64,000 nucleotides of DNA from CAYMPH01 sp964392365 (GTDB taxonomy: Bacteria; Spirochaetota; UBA4802; UBA5550). The stretch is from the NCBI GenBank assembly GCA_964392365.1, contig CAYMPH010000004.1, positions 62,001 to 126,000 of the forward strand, written 5' to 3'. Shown here piece by piece: positions 43,587 through 52,304 of the stretch. Position 1 is the stretch's first letter. Every line of letters starts with the position of its first letter. The position numbers and the translations under genes were made by a program. The notes beneath the pieces were generated by a model. That model saw only the letters and a list, made by a program, of their open reading frames with translations. It was not told the origin of the DNA and did not search any database.

Positions 43587-44483
43587 TTATTCAGCAAAAG
43601 AAACACGGTTTTTCCCGGATTCTTTTGATTTGTATAAAGCGCGATCTGCATTTCTGAATAATTCTTCAGGTGTTTTACCGTTTTCCGGATATATAGCAAT
43701 TCCCAGACTATAAGTAGGATATAATACAGTATTCTGAATTTTAAATGGGCTTTTAGTAGAATCAAGCAGACGATTTACCATTACAGCAGCCTGTTCTTTA
43801 TTATCAATATCAATAATAAGTATAACAAATTCATCGCCGCCGATTCTTGAAATTGTATCGCATTCTCTGATAGCAGATTTTGATCTATTTGCAATTTCTT
43901 TTAATACATCATCCCCGGCAAGATGCCCCAAAGTATCATTTATATTTTTAAAATCATCCATATCCATAATAGATAATGCAATTTTCTGCCCCTTCCTTGC
44001 AGCAATTGAAATACTGTTTTCAATTCTATCATTCAGCAGAACCCTGTTTGGAAGACCGGTAAGAAAATCATGAGTTGCCAGTTCTTCCGCTTTTTCTTTT
44101 GCAAATTTAAGCTGCAATTCAATATTTTTTAAATACGAAACATCAGCAACATGAACAATAATACCCTGAACCTCTCCATTTACAATATCCGGGGTATATG
44201 TTGCCATGCTCTGACGCACACTCCCGTCAGGGGTAGGAATTTCACGCTCAAAAACCTGGACATTTCCTTTATATGCTTCTTCAATATATATTAAATTTTT
44301 CTGATATAACGGGCCTAATAATTCCTTTAAAGTCATTTTATCAATCATGTCTTCACTTCTTTTCCCGAACCATTCCAGATATGCATTATTAGCAAATCTG
44401 CAAATCTGATCTTTATCCCAATAAGCTAACATGGCAGTTATTGTATCAGCAACCTTTTCTGAAAAATATTCTTTACTCTGCAT
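43587..44483 (-). CDS. PAS-GGDEF diguanylate cyclase
   Basis: 298 residues. A PAS domain (about 10-120) contains the sensor-like WFGKRSEDMI and is followed by a short helical linker and a GGDEF domain (about 135-298). The active site IGGDEF is intact, DFLTGLPNR opens the domain and GIAIYPENG is conserved. It would make c-di-GMP in the cytoplasm in response to a PAS-bound cue. The ATG at 44483 has AAGG upstream; a GTG two codons earlier overlaps that site. There is no EAL domain or nearby effector. Confidence 0.93.
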   Translation of the reverse strand: MQSKEYFSEKVADTITAMLAYWDKDQICRFANNAYLEWFGKRSEDMIDKMTLKELLGPLYQKNLIYIEEAYKGNVQVFEREIPTPDGSVRQSMATYTPDIVNGEVQGIIVHVADVSYLKNIELQLKFAKEKAEELATHDFLTGLPNRVLLNDRIENSISIAARKGQKIALSIMDMDDFKNINDTLGHLAGDDVLKEIANRSKSAIRECDTISRIGGDEFVILIIDIDNKEQAAVMVNRLLDSTKSPFKIQNTVLYPTYSLGIAIYPENGKTPEELFRNADRALYKSKESGKNRVSFAE

Positions 44484-44575
44484 ATTCACCTTTAAATTAT
44501 TTAAATTTCAATAGAATATATTAATAATATTTACAACGTTTTTAAAAATCAATTTATTAATTTCAATTTTTATAA

Positions 44576-44600
44576 ATGCCGGATAATTCAAAGCCGGCAT
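44576..44600 (-). terminator. Possible terminator of the isochorismatase-like gene
   Basis: ATGCCGG (44576-44582) pairs with CCGGCAT (44594-44600) around an 11-base loop. On the minus strand the stem is followed by TTATAAAAATTG, only partly T-rich. It lies about 80 bases past the gene end. Confidence 0.35.
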
Positions 44601-44679
44601 CCACAGCGGAAAACCGGCTCACAAATTTGCAATATAATTTAAACCTGAATTAATAAGTAATCTGACAAAAAGCAGGAAA

Positions 44680-45366
44680 TTATTCTTTAGTAAATTTTAA
44701 AGTATCCAGCCTGGTTAGAGTCACCTTCGCAGAAACTCTCGGCGCATTCACAAGATGCCATATTGTATACTGTTCCGGATAAAGGCTTTCAGCAGAAAGG
44801 CCATCCACAGGAACAATCACCTGCATTCCCCTTAAAGCAGCTCCGCTTGCAGTGTAGATCACAGCGCCATGGGCAGCTGTTCCAGTAACAATCACAGTCT
44901 GAATATTTCTATCTTTAAGAATTTTTTCCAGATCAGTTCCAAAAAATTTATCAGGACCTGATGTAACTACAGGTTCATTTTTCAATGGTGCCAAGTCTTT
45001 TGAAATATCATCGGCAGAAGCTCCTGGAGAAAGGCTGAAAATTACAGTAACGCCTTTTGCACGCGCTTCTTTTAATATTTTTTTCATTTTCGGAATTGAT
45101 GAAATACATCTTGGCCGTTTTTCTGCATTGCAGGTCTGCTTATTAAAATCCAGCAATAGCAGTGCAGTTGTTTTCGGATCTGTTTTTACAGTCTTAAGCT
45201 CCGGTGCAGAAGGGGATTTTACTGTATCCCAGATTTTAATTATATCCTGATTTTCTTCTGAATAGAGATTAAAGCTTAAACTGAAAAAAAGAATAGGAAC
45301 AGAAAGGATCATAATAAAAAATAAAATTTTAACCGGAATGTTTTTAATTTTTAATCTGCTCTTCAT
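44680..45366 (-). CDS. Isochorismatase-family hydrolase with Gly at the usual catalytic Cys position
   Basis: 228 residues. A hydrophobic N-terminal segment (about 10-30) looks like a signal anchor, unusual for the family. The fold motifs are LLLDFNKQTC (catalytic Asp), PDKFFGTDLEKIL (catalytic Lys) and VIVTGTAAHGAVIYTA. In cysteine hydrolases the last motif holds a Cys; here it reads AHGA, close to the AHIG of EntB-type isochorismatases, which use no Cys. So it could hydrolyse a vinyl ether or be inactive. No siderophore or phenazine genes are adjacent. AGGAGC precedes the ATG. Confidence 0.78.
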   Translation of the reverse strand: MKSRLKIKNIPVKILFFIMILSVPILFFSLSFNLYSEENQDIIKIWDTVKSPSAPELKTVKTDPKTTALLLLDFNKQTCNAEKRPRCISSIPKMKKILKEARAKGVTVIFSLSPGASADDISKDLAPLKNEPVVTSGPDKFFGTDLEKILKDRNIQTVIVTGTAAHGAVIYTASGAALRGMQVIVPVDGLSAESLYPEQYTIWHLVNAPRVSAKVTLTRLDTLKFTKE

Positions 45367-45522
45367 TTTATTGCTCCTGATATTTTAATTTATAAATATT
45401 TACAAAAATACCCTTTTGTATCAATTGAATACAGATATTTTTATAAAACTATAACAAGTATAATAATTGACAAACGATTTGCAAACAGAAAAAGTTAAAT
45501 TAATTCTTAACTGGAGGCTGTA

Positions 45523-47163
45523 ATGACTCAATTTGTTGATAAAACAATAAGCATGGTTCTCAGGGATACGGTTGCAAAATTTCCTGAACATGATGCGCTC
45601 ATCCATCCGGAATTCGGGATTAGACAAAATTACACTGACTTTTATAAAAGCTGCAGGAGCACGGCAAAAGGCTTCATGGCGCTTGGCGTTAAAAAAGGCG
45701 ATAATGTTTCGGTATGGACCACCAATGTACCGGAATGGGTATATATGCAGTTCGGGCTGGGAATGATAGGCGCTGTTCTTGTTACAGTAAATACAAGCTA
45801 CAGGACGCATGAGGTCGAATATCTGCTCACCCAGTCCGATTCAACCACTCTCGTTATCATTGAAGCTTACCGCGATTCCAATTTTTACGATACAGTCAGG
45901 GAAGTGATTCCTGGAATCGATAAAGTAAAACCCGGGGAGATATCATCAGCAAAACTTCCTAAAATGAAAAATATAGTTTATATTGGAAAAAGGGAAAGCA
46001 CCCCCGGAATGTTCAGCTTCAAAGAGTTCATTGCACTTGGTAAAAAAATTACTGATGCAGAACTTGATGCACGCGACTCACAAAACAGCGCACACGATAC
46101 GATTAACATGCAGTACACATCCGGAACAACCGGTTTTCCCAAAGGAGTTATGCTCACACATTACAATATAGTAAACAACGCCCGAATGGTTGGTGATGTC
46201 ATGGGACTCACTGACAGGGATAAGCTGCTCATTCAGGTTCCGCTCTTTCATTGTTTCGGCTGTGTCATGAGCACCATGAACAGCGTTTATCACGGAACAG
46301 CAATGGTTATAATTGAAAGCTTCGATCCGCTAAAAGCGCTAAAAGCCATCAACGATGAAAAATGCACTGCAGTAAACGGTGTACCAACCATGTTTATAGC
46401 TATGCTCGGGCATCCAGATTTTGATAAGTATGACATGACATCGCTACGCACAGGTATCATGGCTGGAGCGCCATGCCCGGTTGAAGCTATGAATCAGGTG
46501 CGCACAAAAATGAACTGTTCAGAAATTGTTATTGCATTCGGACAGACTGAATCATCTCCGGTCATGACAATGACCAGAAGAGACGATCCGGTTGAGCTGA
46601 GAGTATCCACAGTAGGTAAACTTCTGCCGGATATCGAAGGCATGATCATTGATCCCGAAACCGGCGATGAACTTCCGCCGGACACTCAGGGCGAAATCAT
46701 CACCAGAAGCGAATGCGTAATGAAAGGCTACTACAAGATGGATGAGTCGACTACAAAAGCAATTGATAAAGACGGATGGCTGCATACCGGCGATCTTGGA
46801 GAAATAGACAGAAACGGATATTACAAGGTTACAGGACGGATAAAAGACATGATCATCCGTGGCGGAGAAAATATTTATCCGCGCGAAATAGAGGAATTCA
46901 TGTTTAAAAATCCAAAGGTTGGCGATGTTCAGGTAGTTGGGATTCCGGACAAAAAATACGGAGAACAGGTTCTTGCAGTAATTCAGCTCAAAGCAGGAAT
47001 ATCTGCCACAGCTGAAGAGATGATTGAATTCTGCACAGGAAAAATTGCCAGGCATAAAATTCCAAAATACTGGGAATTCGTTAAGGAATTTCCAATGACT
47101 GCAAGCGGCAAGGTACAGAAGTATAAGCTGCGGGACATGTTCAAGGAAAAATACAGCAAATAG
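45523..47163 (+). CDS. Fatty acyl-CoA synthetase (AMP-forming)
   Basis: 546 residues, standard for the ANL superfamily. The P-loop YTSGTTGFPKG lies at about 198-208, IAFGQTESSPV is the A5-type motif, GWLHTGDLG carries the adenylate-binding Asp, GRIKDMIIRGGENIYP is the hinge region, and the C-terminal catalytic Lys is in TASGKVQKYKL. It activates a carboxylic acid to acyl-AMP then acyl-CoA. Chain length is unknown; medium or long chain is most common for this subgroup. GGAGG precedes the ATG. It could supply starters or take up products of the synthase locus, but there is no physical link. Confidence 0.93.
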   Translation: MTQFVDKTISMVLRDTVAKFPEHDALIHPEFGIRQNYTDFYKSCRSTAKGFMALGVKKGDNVSVWTTNVPEWVYMQFGLGMIGAVLVTVNTSYRTHEVEYLLTQSDSTTLVIIEAYRDSNFYDTVREVIPGIDKVKPGEISSAKLPKMKNIVYIGKRESTPGMFSFKEFIALGKKITDAELDARDSQNSAHDTINMQYTSGTTGFPKGVMLTHYNIVNNARMVGDVMGLTDRDKLLIQVPLFHCFGCVMSTMNSVYHGTAMVIIESFDPLKALKAINDEKCTAVNGVPTMFIAMLGHPDFDKYDMTSLRTGIMAGAPCPVEAMNQVRTKMNCSEIVIAFGQTESSPVMTMTRRDDPVELRVSTVGKLLPDIEGMIIDPETGDELPPDTQGEIITRSECVMKGYYKMDESTTKAIDKDGWLHTGDLGEIDRNGYYKVTGRIKDMIIRGGENIYPREIEEFMFKNPKVGDVQVVGIPDKKYGEQVLAVIQLKAGISATAEEMIEFCTGKIARHKIPKYWEFVKEFPMTASGKVQKYKLRDMFKEKYSK

Positions 47164-47166
47164 GAT

Positions 47167-47340
47167 ATGCCTGGTTATTTATTTATATTTTTCAGCATAG
47201 TAGCTTTGGGATTTTTAATATATTCATTAACTCATTTAAAAAAACTGAAGATTAATATCACCCACCCGAGAATTATTGTTGAACTGCTTTTATTTATTAT
47301 TTTTATGGCAGCAGGTGTTTTACTGATATTAAAGCATTAA
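47167..47340 (+). CDS. 57-residue two-helix membrane protein
   Basis: The ATG lies 3 bases after the acyl-CoA synthetase stop, and the frame reads MPGYLFIFFSIVALGFLIYS, then a basic loop (LKKLKI), then a second hydrophobic helix ending LLILKH. The spacing and the two-helix hairpin with a positive loop suggest a real small gene coupled to the synthetase. AGGAT at the junction overlaps the synthetase stop codon. Function unknown. Confidence 0.55.
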   Translation: MPGYLFIFFSIVALGFLIYSLTHLKKLKINITHPRIIVELLLFIIFMAAGVLLILKH

Positions 47341-47385
47341 AAAATTCCCGGAAAAACTTTAGCATTATATCTGCAAGGTACATAA

Positions 47386-48240
47386 ATGAAAAAAGTTTTA
47401 ATTGCTCTGATGGCATTTTATTTAGGAATTTCATCTGCTTCTGCTGATACAAAAAAGATATATAATAAATCCGATAACATCAGAAAAAAAATTACTTTTG
47501 TTTTAGTTCATGGCGCCTGGCATGGAGGGTGGTGCTGGAAAAAGTTAACTCCGCTTCTAACCCGGAAAGGCAATACAGTATATACTCCAACACTTACAGG
47601 TCTTGGCGAACGCAGTCATCTTCTAAATGACAATATTAATCTTGATACACATATTCATGATATTGTTTCCATGATCGAGTTCGAAGACTTAAATGATATC
47701 ACTCTCGTGGGACACAGCTATGCAGGTTTTGTTATAGCAGGGGTTGCTGAAAAAATTCCGGAGAGAATTTCTGCTGTTGTATTTCTTGATGCACTGATTC
47801 CGGATGACGGAAAAGCTGTGCTTGATTTTTTATCAGAAACAGCTAAGAACATATATCATGAAAGCATGAAAAATAATGATAACAGCTGGAAACTGCTGTT
47901 TTCTCAGAAAGTTGATATTTCCGAACTTGGCGTTTTCAGTAAAAAAGATGCAGAATGGATTGAGTCCCGGATGACAGAGCAGCCGCATAATACATATTCC
48001 CAGAAAATCAGCATTTCTGAATCAACAGTAAAATTTATAAATGAAAGCGGTTTTTATATTCTGACATCAGACAGGCAGGATTTTATTGCAGAATATAAAA
48101 GAGCATCAGAACGCGGATTAAAATTATTTAAAATAGATGGAGCCGGACACAACTCCATGATAACACAGCCGGAAAAATTATCTGAAATATTATTGAATTT
48201 AAAAACTGCAAAAAAAACTGCAGGAAAGATCAAGCATTAA
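47386..48240 (+). CDS. Exported alpha/beta hydrolase, methylesterase-like
   Basis: 284 residues with a signal peptide (about 1-21, ending SASA). FVLVHGAWHGGWCWKKL provides the oxyanion region, TLTGLGERSHL follows, the nucleophile is in VGHSYAG and the final His in GAGHNSM. These motifs are shared with small-molecule carboxylesterases such as plant methylesterases and pyrethroid-hydrolase relatives. It would act in the periplasm on a small ester. It follows the 57-residue gene by 45 bases and may share its transcript. A MITE-like copy lies 14 bases downstream. Confidence 0.82.
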   Translation: MKKVLIALMAFYLGISSASADTKKIYNKSDNIRKKITFVLVHGAWHGGWCWKKLTPLLTRKGNTVYTPTLTGLGERSHLLNDNINLDTHIHDIVSMIEFEDLNDITLVGHSYAGFVIAGVAEKIPERISAVVFLDALIPDDGKAVLDFLSETAKNIYHESMKNNDNSWKLLFSQKVDISELGVFSKKDAEWIESRMTEQPHNTYSQKISISESTVKFINESGFYILTSDRQDFIAEYKRASERGLKLFKIDGAGHNSMITQPEKLSEILLNLKTAKKTAGKIKH

Positions 48241-48254
48241 GATTTTAATAACAC

Positions 48255-48423
48255 TATAGCGGTTAACGATTAAATTAGTTCTTTGTCATTCCAGCTGGAG
48301 CGACAGCGGAATGCCGGAATCTCACAGATAATGTATTGTATATGAGATTCCGGTATTTGAACAAATTGAAGATGCAAAACCGGAATGACAGTAAATGGTT
48401 TAATCAAATAATTAACCGCTATA
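48255..48423. repeat. MITE-like element, copy 3
   Basis: 169 bp with terminal inverted repeats TATAGCGGTTAA (48255-48266) and TTAACCGCTATA (48412-48423). The inner inverted repeat is TGTCATTCC / GGAATGACA, and ATCTCA..TGAGAT lies between. It is the best-preserved copy and defines the family. There is no open frame. It sits between convergent genes. Confidence 0.8.
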
Positions 48424-48440
48424 AGCTGAAGAATAATTAA

Positions 48441-49463
48441 TTATAAGCTGGAAAGAGCAAATCTAGAACAGTCATCAAAAAGATAACCGCTTCCGATTAA
48501 ATGCAGTATTACATCTTCAAGTGAATATACAAAATCCCTGCCATGCCCCTTTCTGTATGAACCGGAATGCATCAGCATAATTTCACCTGCGTAATCTGCT
48601 CCGGATTTTTTATATATATAGATGTTGCCTGCATTAAAAATTGCCCTTTCAGAAAGACGCATATTTAGACCGGATTCAAACAGCTCCACAAAAATCTCGT
48701 TGCTCAGATACTGCCTGTCGCCTGGCTGTACCCAGTCAACTGCTGCTAGAGAAACATCAATATGTCTATATCCGAGTTTCGCAGCTTCAGCAACCATCCA
48801 GGGATTTACAGTATGCTGGAGATATGGGGATCTCCATATCCGGCTTAATTTTTTCCCTGTTATCTTCCGGTAAATTTCTTCTGTTTTCAGGAGTTCATTT
48901 CGCAAAACAGCAGCAGAAGAATAAACAGGCAGGTGGTTAAGCGTATGATTTCCAACGATATGCCCCTCCATTACAAGAGCCCTGATCTGTACCGGATATT
49001 TTTCCATGAATCTTCCAGTTGCAAAAAAAGTTCCTTTTATGCAATATCGCGAAAGAACTTTTCTTATGTGATCGAGATTGCCGTCATCTTCCCCGAGATC
49101 GAATGTTAAAAAAAAATTTTTAACTGCAATTTCAGGATAGCGGAGAATGCTGATATTTTCTTTTACAGAAGGTACAGTTCTGGAGGTGTTGTTGATACCT
49201 GCCCCCCTGGATATAAGATAAGCTGCAAGATCCGGATTTTTAATGTAAATTGCATAACGCAGAGGGGTTACACCAAAAGTGTTAGCAGCGCTGATATCAG
49301 CTCCAAAGGAAATTAATTTCTCAATTTCTTCTGCATCCTGATTGATTACTGCGTAGTGAAGGCGCGTGTTCTGGAGCAAATCCCTTTCTTTCACCCAACC
49401 CGGAGCGCAGGAGCACATCAAGATTAATAAAAACAGCATTTCAGATATTAATATTTTTTTCAC
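48441..49463 (-). CDS. Lipoprotein with ankyrin repeats fused to a NodB polysaccharide deacetylase domain
   Basis: 340 residues. The lipoprotein signal has lipobox-like MCSC. Residues about 33-95 form two to three ankyrin repeats (TRLHYAVINQDAEEIEKLIS and TPLRYAIYIKNPDLAAYLIS). A NodB homology domain follows (about 112-300): FLTFDLGEDDGN is motif 1, GNHTLNHLP the metal-binding HTXXH, and MLMHSG is near the end. The second Asp of the usual TFDD is replaced by Leu, as in TFDXG-type deacetylases. It probably deacetylates a cell-envelope glycan. It starts with GTG overlapping the TetR stop (GTGA), so it belongs to that operon. Confidence 0.85.
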   Translation of the reverse strand: MKKILISEMLFLLILMCSCAPGWVKERDLLQNTRLHYAVINQDAEEIEKLISFGADISAANTFGVTPLRYAIYIKNPDLAAYLISRGAGINNTSRTVPSVKENISILRYPEIAVKNFFLTFDLGEDDGNLDHIRKVLSRYCIKGTFFATGRFMEKYPVQIRALVMEGHIVGNHTLNHLPVYSSAAVLRNELLKTEEIYRKITGKKLSRIWRSPYLQHTVNPWMVAEAAKLGYRHIDVSLAAVDWVQPGDRQYLSNEIFVELFESGLNMRLSERAIFNAGNIYIYKKSGADYAGEIMLMHSGSYRKGHGRDFVYSLEDVILHLIGSGYLFDDCSRFALSSL

Positions 49464-50068
49464 TTTTTAATACCTGCAATTACAATCTCAGCCTGCTTTG
49501 ACAATGATTTCTTTAAATCTTTCATAGTTAAGTTTTCATCGGAAATATATTTTAAGACATGAAACACAAGAAGACTATAAAGAGTCTGTACAGCTGATTC
49601 AAGATTTACATCCGCATTGATAAAACCATCCTCTTTAAGCAGCTTCATTAATTCAAGAAACTGGCTGGTATATATTTCATCAACCTTCCAGATATTCTGA
49701 ATTATTACCGGATCGTGCGAAAATCCATTACCTATGAATTCACGCCAGATGGTTTTATTATATACTGAGAAACTTTTTAAATAAATATAAAAAAAACTAT
49801 TTATAGTTGAAAACAGATCAGCAGATCTATTTTTTATAGCATTTTGAAAATCCGCTTCAAAATCATTTGACCGTTCAACAATTATTGAAAGAAGCAGATC
49901 GCTTTTTGATCTGTAATAGTTATAAAGTGTACCAACACCGATATACGACCTATCTGCAATGTCCTCCATCGATGTTTTTGAAAATCCTTTTGTTCCGAAA
50001 AGGGCAATAGCAGATTCCTGTATACGCTCTTGTGTTTCCTTTTTTTTCTTTTCTCGGATACCGGTCAA
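49460..50068 (-). CDS. TetR/AcrR-family transcriptional repressor
   Basis: 202 residues. The N-terminal helix-turn-helix (about 10-55) reads IQESAIALFGTKGFSKTSMEDIA then GVGTLYNYYRSKSDLL, typical of TetR; the C-terminal ligand domain is divergent. The start is a TTG with AAGGGA 7 bases upstream. It is the middle gene of an operon with a Cys-containing membrane protein and the ankyrin/NodB lipoprotein, and a perfect palindrome upstream of the operon is its likely operator, implying autoregulation. Confidence 0.92.
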   Translation of the reverse strand: MTGIREKKKKETQERIQESAIALFGTKGFSKTSMEDIADRSYIGVGTLYNYYRSKSDLLLSIIVERSNDFEADFQNAIKNRSADLFSTINSFFYIYLKSFSVYNKTIWREFIGNGFSHDPVIIQNIWKVDEIYTSQFLELMKLLKEDGFINADVNLESAVQTLYSLLVFHVLKYISDENLTMKDLKKSLSKQAEIVIAGIKK

Positions 50069-50088
50069 TTGATTTCCCTTTAGTCTGA

Positions 50089-50526
50089 TTATTTGTTCTT
50101 ACAAAGCGCACATGCCTTATTTCCGCAACGGGTGCAGACAAAAAAATTAATTTCGATACCTGCAAAAAGAAAGAACAGCCAGAAAATTCCAAGCAGAATT
50201 TTGTTTTCCCAGAGCCATAATTGCGGGAACGCTATAAGTATCAGTATAGGAATAAAAACTGCAATATAATCAAGTATAGTATATTCGCTTTGAGTTCTGT
50301 CAGGAACAAATTTTGTAATTTTCCCGACAAACACGTGCCCGCAGGAATCCAGACGGCACGGACATTTTGAACAAAAGGCATACCCTATAATAAATGGTGA
50401 TGCCACAATTATCCCGGCATATACCAGGCCGTAAACGAGCGATTGAGAAATAACTGCATACAAGCCGATTATAAAAGCAGAAATTATTAACATTATGCTG
50501 ATAAATCCATGAATTCGATCTTTCAT
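50089..50526 (-). CDS. Four-helix membrane protein with two cysteine pairs
   Basis: 145 residues with about four membrane helices. A first cysteine group, CSKCPCRLDSCGH, lies between helices 2 and 3. A second, CTRCGNKACALCKNK, is at the C-terminus. These could bind zinc or an iron-sulfur cluster. GGGGG precedes the ATG, and the operator palindrome begins 12 bases upstream of the start. It is the first gene of the TetR operon. I do not recognise a named family. Confidence 0.75.
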   Translation of the reverse strand: MKDRIHGFISIMLIISAFIIGLYAVISQSLVYGLVYAGIIVASPFIIGYAFCSKCPCRLDSCGHVFVGKITKFVPDRTQSEYTILDYIAVFIPILILIAFPQLWLWENKILLGIFWLFFLFAGIEINFFVCTRCGNKACALCKNK

Positions 50527-50538
50527 ATAACCCCCTTT

Positions 50539-50580
50539 AATTTATGAATATAATTCATTTATGAATTATATTCATAAATT
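50539..50580. promoter_or_regulatory. Perfect 20-bp-arm palindrome, probable TetR operator pair
   Basis: AATTTATGAATATAATTCAT (50539-50558) and ATGAATTATATTCATAAATT (50561-50580) are exact reverse complements separated by TT. Each arm contains its own near-palindrome, ATGAAT-N3-ATTCAT, so two 15-bp operators are set end to end. It lies 13-54 bases upstream of the first gene of the tetR operon, in the promoter position. Confidence 0.8.
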
Positions 50581-50593
50581 GTCAATCGTAAAA

Positions 50594-50631
50594 TAAAAAA
50601 AAACGATGCCTTACGTTTACGTAAGGCATCG
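50594..50631 (-). terminator. Rho-independent terminator of the MORN gene
   Basis: CGATGCCTTACG (50604-50615), loop TTTA, CGTAAGGCATCG (50620-50631): a perfect 12-bp stem. On the minus strand it is followed by TTTTTTTTT. It lies 44 bases past the MORN gene stop and insulates that gene from the tetR operon. Confidence 0.93.
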
Positions 50632-50675
50632 CCTGAATAAAATTTAAAATGTATTAACGTTTATGTATTAAAAAA

Positions 50676-51269
50676 TTATTTCACAAACTTGTCATTTACC
50701 CAGTTACCCTTTTGAATAACTTTTCCATTTTTGTCTGTTAATATTCCCTGCCCTTCTTTTTTATCATGCTTAAACTGTCCTTCGTATTTCTGGCCTGAAG
50801 GCATTGTTAAAACTCCATGGCCTTCCTTTTTATCATCTTTATATTGACCAACATATTTCTGACCAGTAGGCCAGGTGTATGTTCCCTCGCCATTGTATTT
50901 TCCGCCTTTAAAATCTCCTGTATAAACCTGTCCGGATGGAAGAGTCAATGTTCCCTTTCCTTCTTTTTTATCATCAATATATGATCCTACATATTTCTGA
51001 TTATTAGGCCAGGTGTATGTTCCCTGTCCATGATGTTTGCCGTCTTTAAACTGACCGTCATATTTTTGCCCATTTGCAAGTGTAAGAACTCCCTGTCCGT
51101 CATATTTTCCGTTTTTCCATTGCCCTGTGTATGATTGACCTGAAGCCCAGGTAAAGGTCCCGGTTCCGTTTTTACAATCACCGGAAATGCATGAAGTTTT
51201 TTTCTGTGAATAGGCTATAAAAACCGGAAGCATCAGCATTACTAAAATCAAAGCAGATATTTTTTTCAT
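50676..51269 (-). CDS. Exported MORN-repeat protein
   Basis: About 197 residues. A signal peptide (KKISALILVMLMLPVFIAYS) precedes roughly six MORN repeats of 23 residues (YTGQWKNGKYDGQG, YDGQFKDGKHHGQG, YVGSYIDDKKEGKG and so on), ending in a basic tail. Such repeats form elongated beta structures used for binding lipids, membranes or proteins. The ATG at 51269 has GGAGAG 5 bases upstream; the frame opens four codons earlier without a site. It probably lies in the periplasm. A strong terminator follows. It is monocistronic. Confidence 0.9.
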   Translation of the reverse strand: MKKISALILVMLMLPVFIAYSQKKTSCISGDCKNGTGTFTWASGQSYTGQWKNGKYDGQGVLTLANGQKYDGQFKDGKHHGQGTYTWPNNQKYVGSYIDDKKEGKGTLTLPSGQVYTGDFKGGKYNGEGTYTWPTGQKYVGQYKDDKKEGHGVLTMPSGQKYEGQFKHDKKEGQGILTDKNGKVIQKGNWVNDKFVK

Positions 51270-51362
51270 TATACTCTCCATTGGTTTATTATTTTAATCT
51301 AAATCTGTTTATTTATAATAATAAATTATTCTAATAATGACAAGGCCAAATAAATTTAAAAT

Positions 51363-52304
51363 TTATTTATGCTTAATAAATTTCATTACTACGTCATTAA
51401 ATTCATCCGGATTATCCATATTAGCGCAATGTCCTGCATTTTTAATAAGATAATAACTGCTTTGCGGATCAGAGTCATGCCATTTTCTTCCTGCCTGCTT
51501 AGCCAAATCTAAATCCTTATCGCCGCATAAAATCAATAGAGGATATTCCCGCTTTATATTAACTCTCTGTTTTATTACATCCCCTAAACCAGACATCACC
51601 ATAAAAGATTTTCTTGTGAAATGACCAGCCATCTCATAAAACCGCGCCTGTTCCTCCGGACGGAAAACTGAAACCGAAGAAACATATTTGCGGAATGAAT
51701 TCATTGAAATCAAAGCTTTAAATATCCATTTGATGTTTTCATATCGCTGTGCTTTTATTAAGTCCTGATTGTCAGCGTTTATATCGTAACCACCTAAAAG
51801 GGTCATTGATAATACTTTCTGCGGATATTTTAAAGCATAATACTGAGCTATCAGAGTACCCATTGAAACACCGACAAAATGAGCTTTATCTCTGCCTTCC
51901 AATTTCATAATTTCATCAATATGTTCTATTGAAAAATCAATTTTATCTTTTGCCTTATTTACCTCTGACAATCCATGACCGAGCATGTCAATGGTGATGA
52001 TCCGATAACTCTTTGAGAAAACATCTATCTGCTTATCAAAGCACCTGTGATCAGCAAAAGCCGGATGCAAAAACACTATCAATTCTTTTGATGCATTTCC
52101 AGAAACATAATAATGTATTGAATAACCATTCTGCTTTAATTCTTTATGCTCAATTGAACTTTTAATTTTAACCGGGAATGTATCTTTTGTTTTCATTTTA
52201 TTTATCTCATTTTCAAAAATAAATACATCTATTTCCATTATAATAATAACCCCGGATATAAATGCGATAATAATTGATAATATAATTAATAATTTATTTT
52301 TCAT
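51363..52304 (-). CDS. Alpha/beta hydrolase with N-terminal membrane anchor
   Basis: About 313 residues. A hydrophobic segment (KLLIILSIIIAFISGVIIIM) is followed by an alpha/beta hydrolase fold: oxyanion region VFLHPAFADHRCFD, DMLGHGLSE, nucleophile VGVSMGTL, acid in CGDKDLDL and His in AGHCANMDNP. I start at the ATG at 52304, since the only upstream in-frame start is a TTG. Substrate unknown. It stands alone, minus strand. Confidence 0.82.
   Translation of the reverse strand: MKNKLLIILSIIIAFISGVIIIMEIDVFIFENEINKMKTKDTFPVKIKSSIEHKELKQNGYSIHYYVSGNASKELIVFLHPAFADHRCFDKQIDVFSKSYRIITIDMLGHGLSEVNKAKDKIDFSIEHIDEIMKLEGRDKAHFVGVSMGTLIAQYYALKYPQKVLSMTLLGGYDINADNQDLIKAQRYENIKWIFKALISMNSFRKYVSSVSVFRPEEQARFYEMAGHFTRKSFMVMSGLGDVIKQRVNIKREYPLLILCGDKDLDLAKQAGRKWHDSDPQSSYYLIKNAGHCANMDNPDEFNDVVMKFIKHK

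Noticed and set aside
46552..47055. 167-codon frame opposite the acyl-CoA synthetase
   Set aside because: Antisense to clear ANL motifs; no start signal or recognisable domain.
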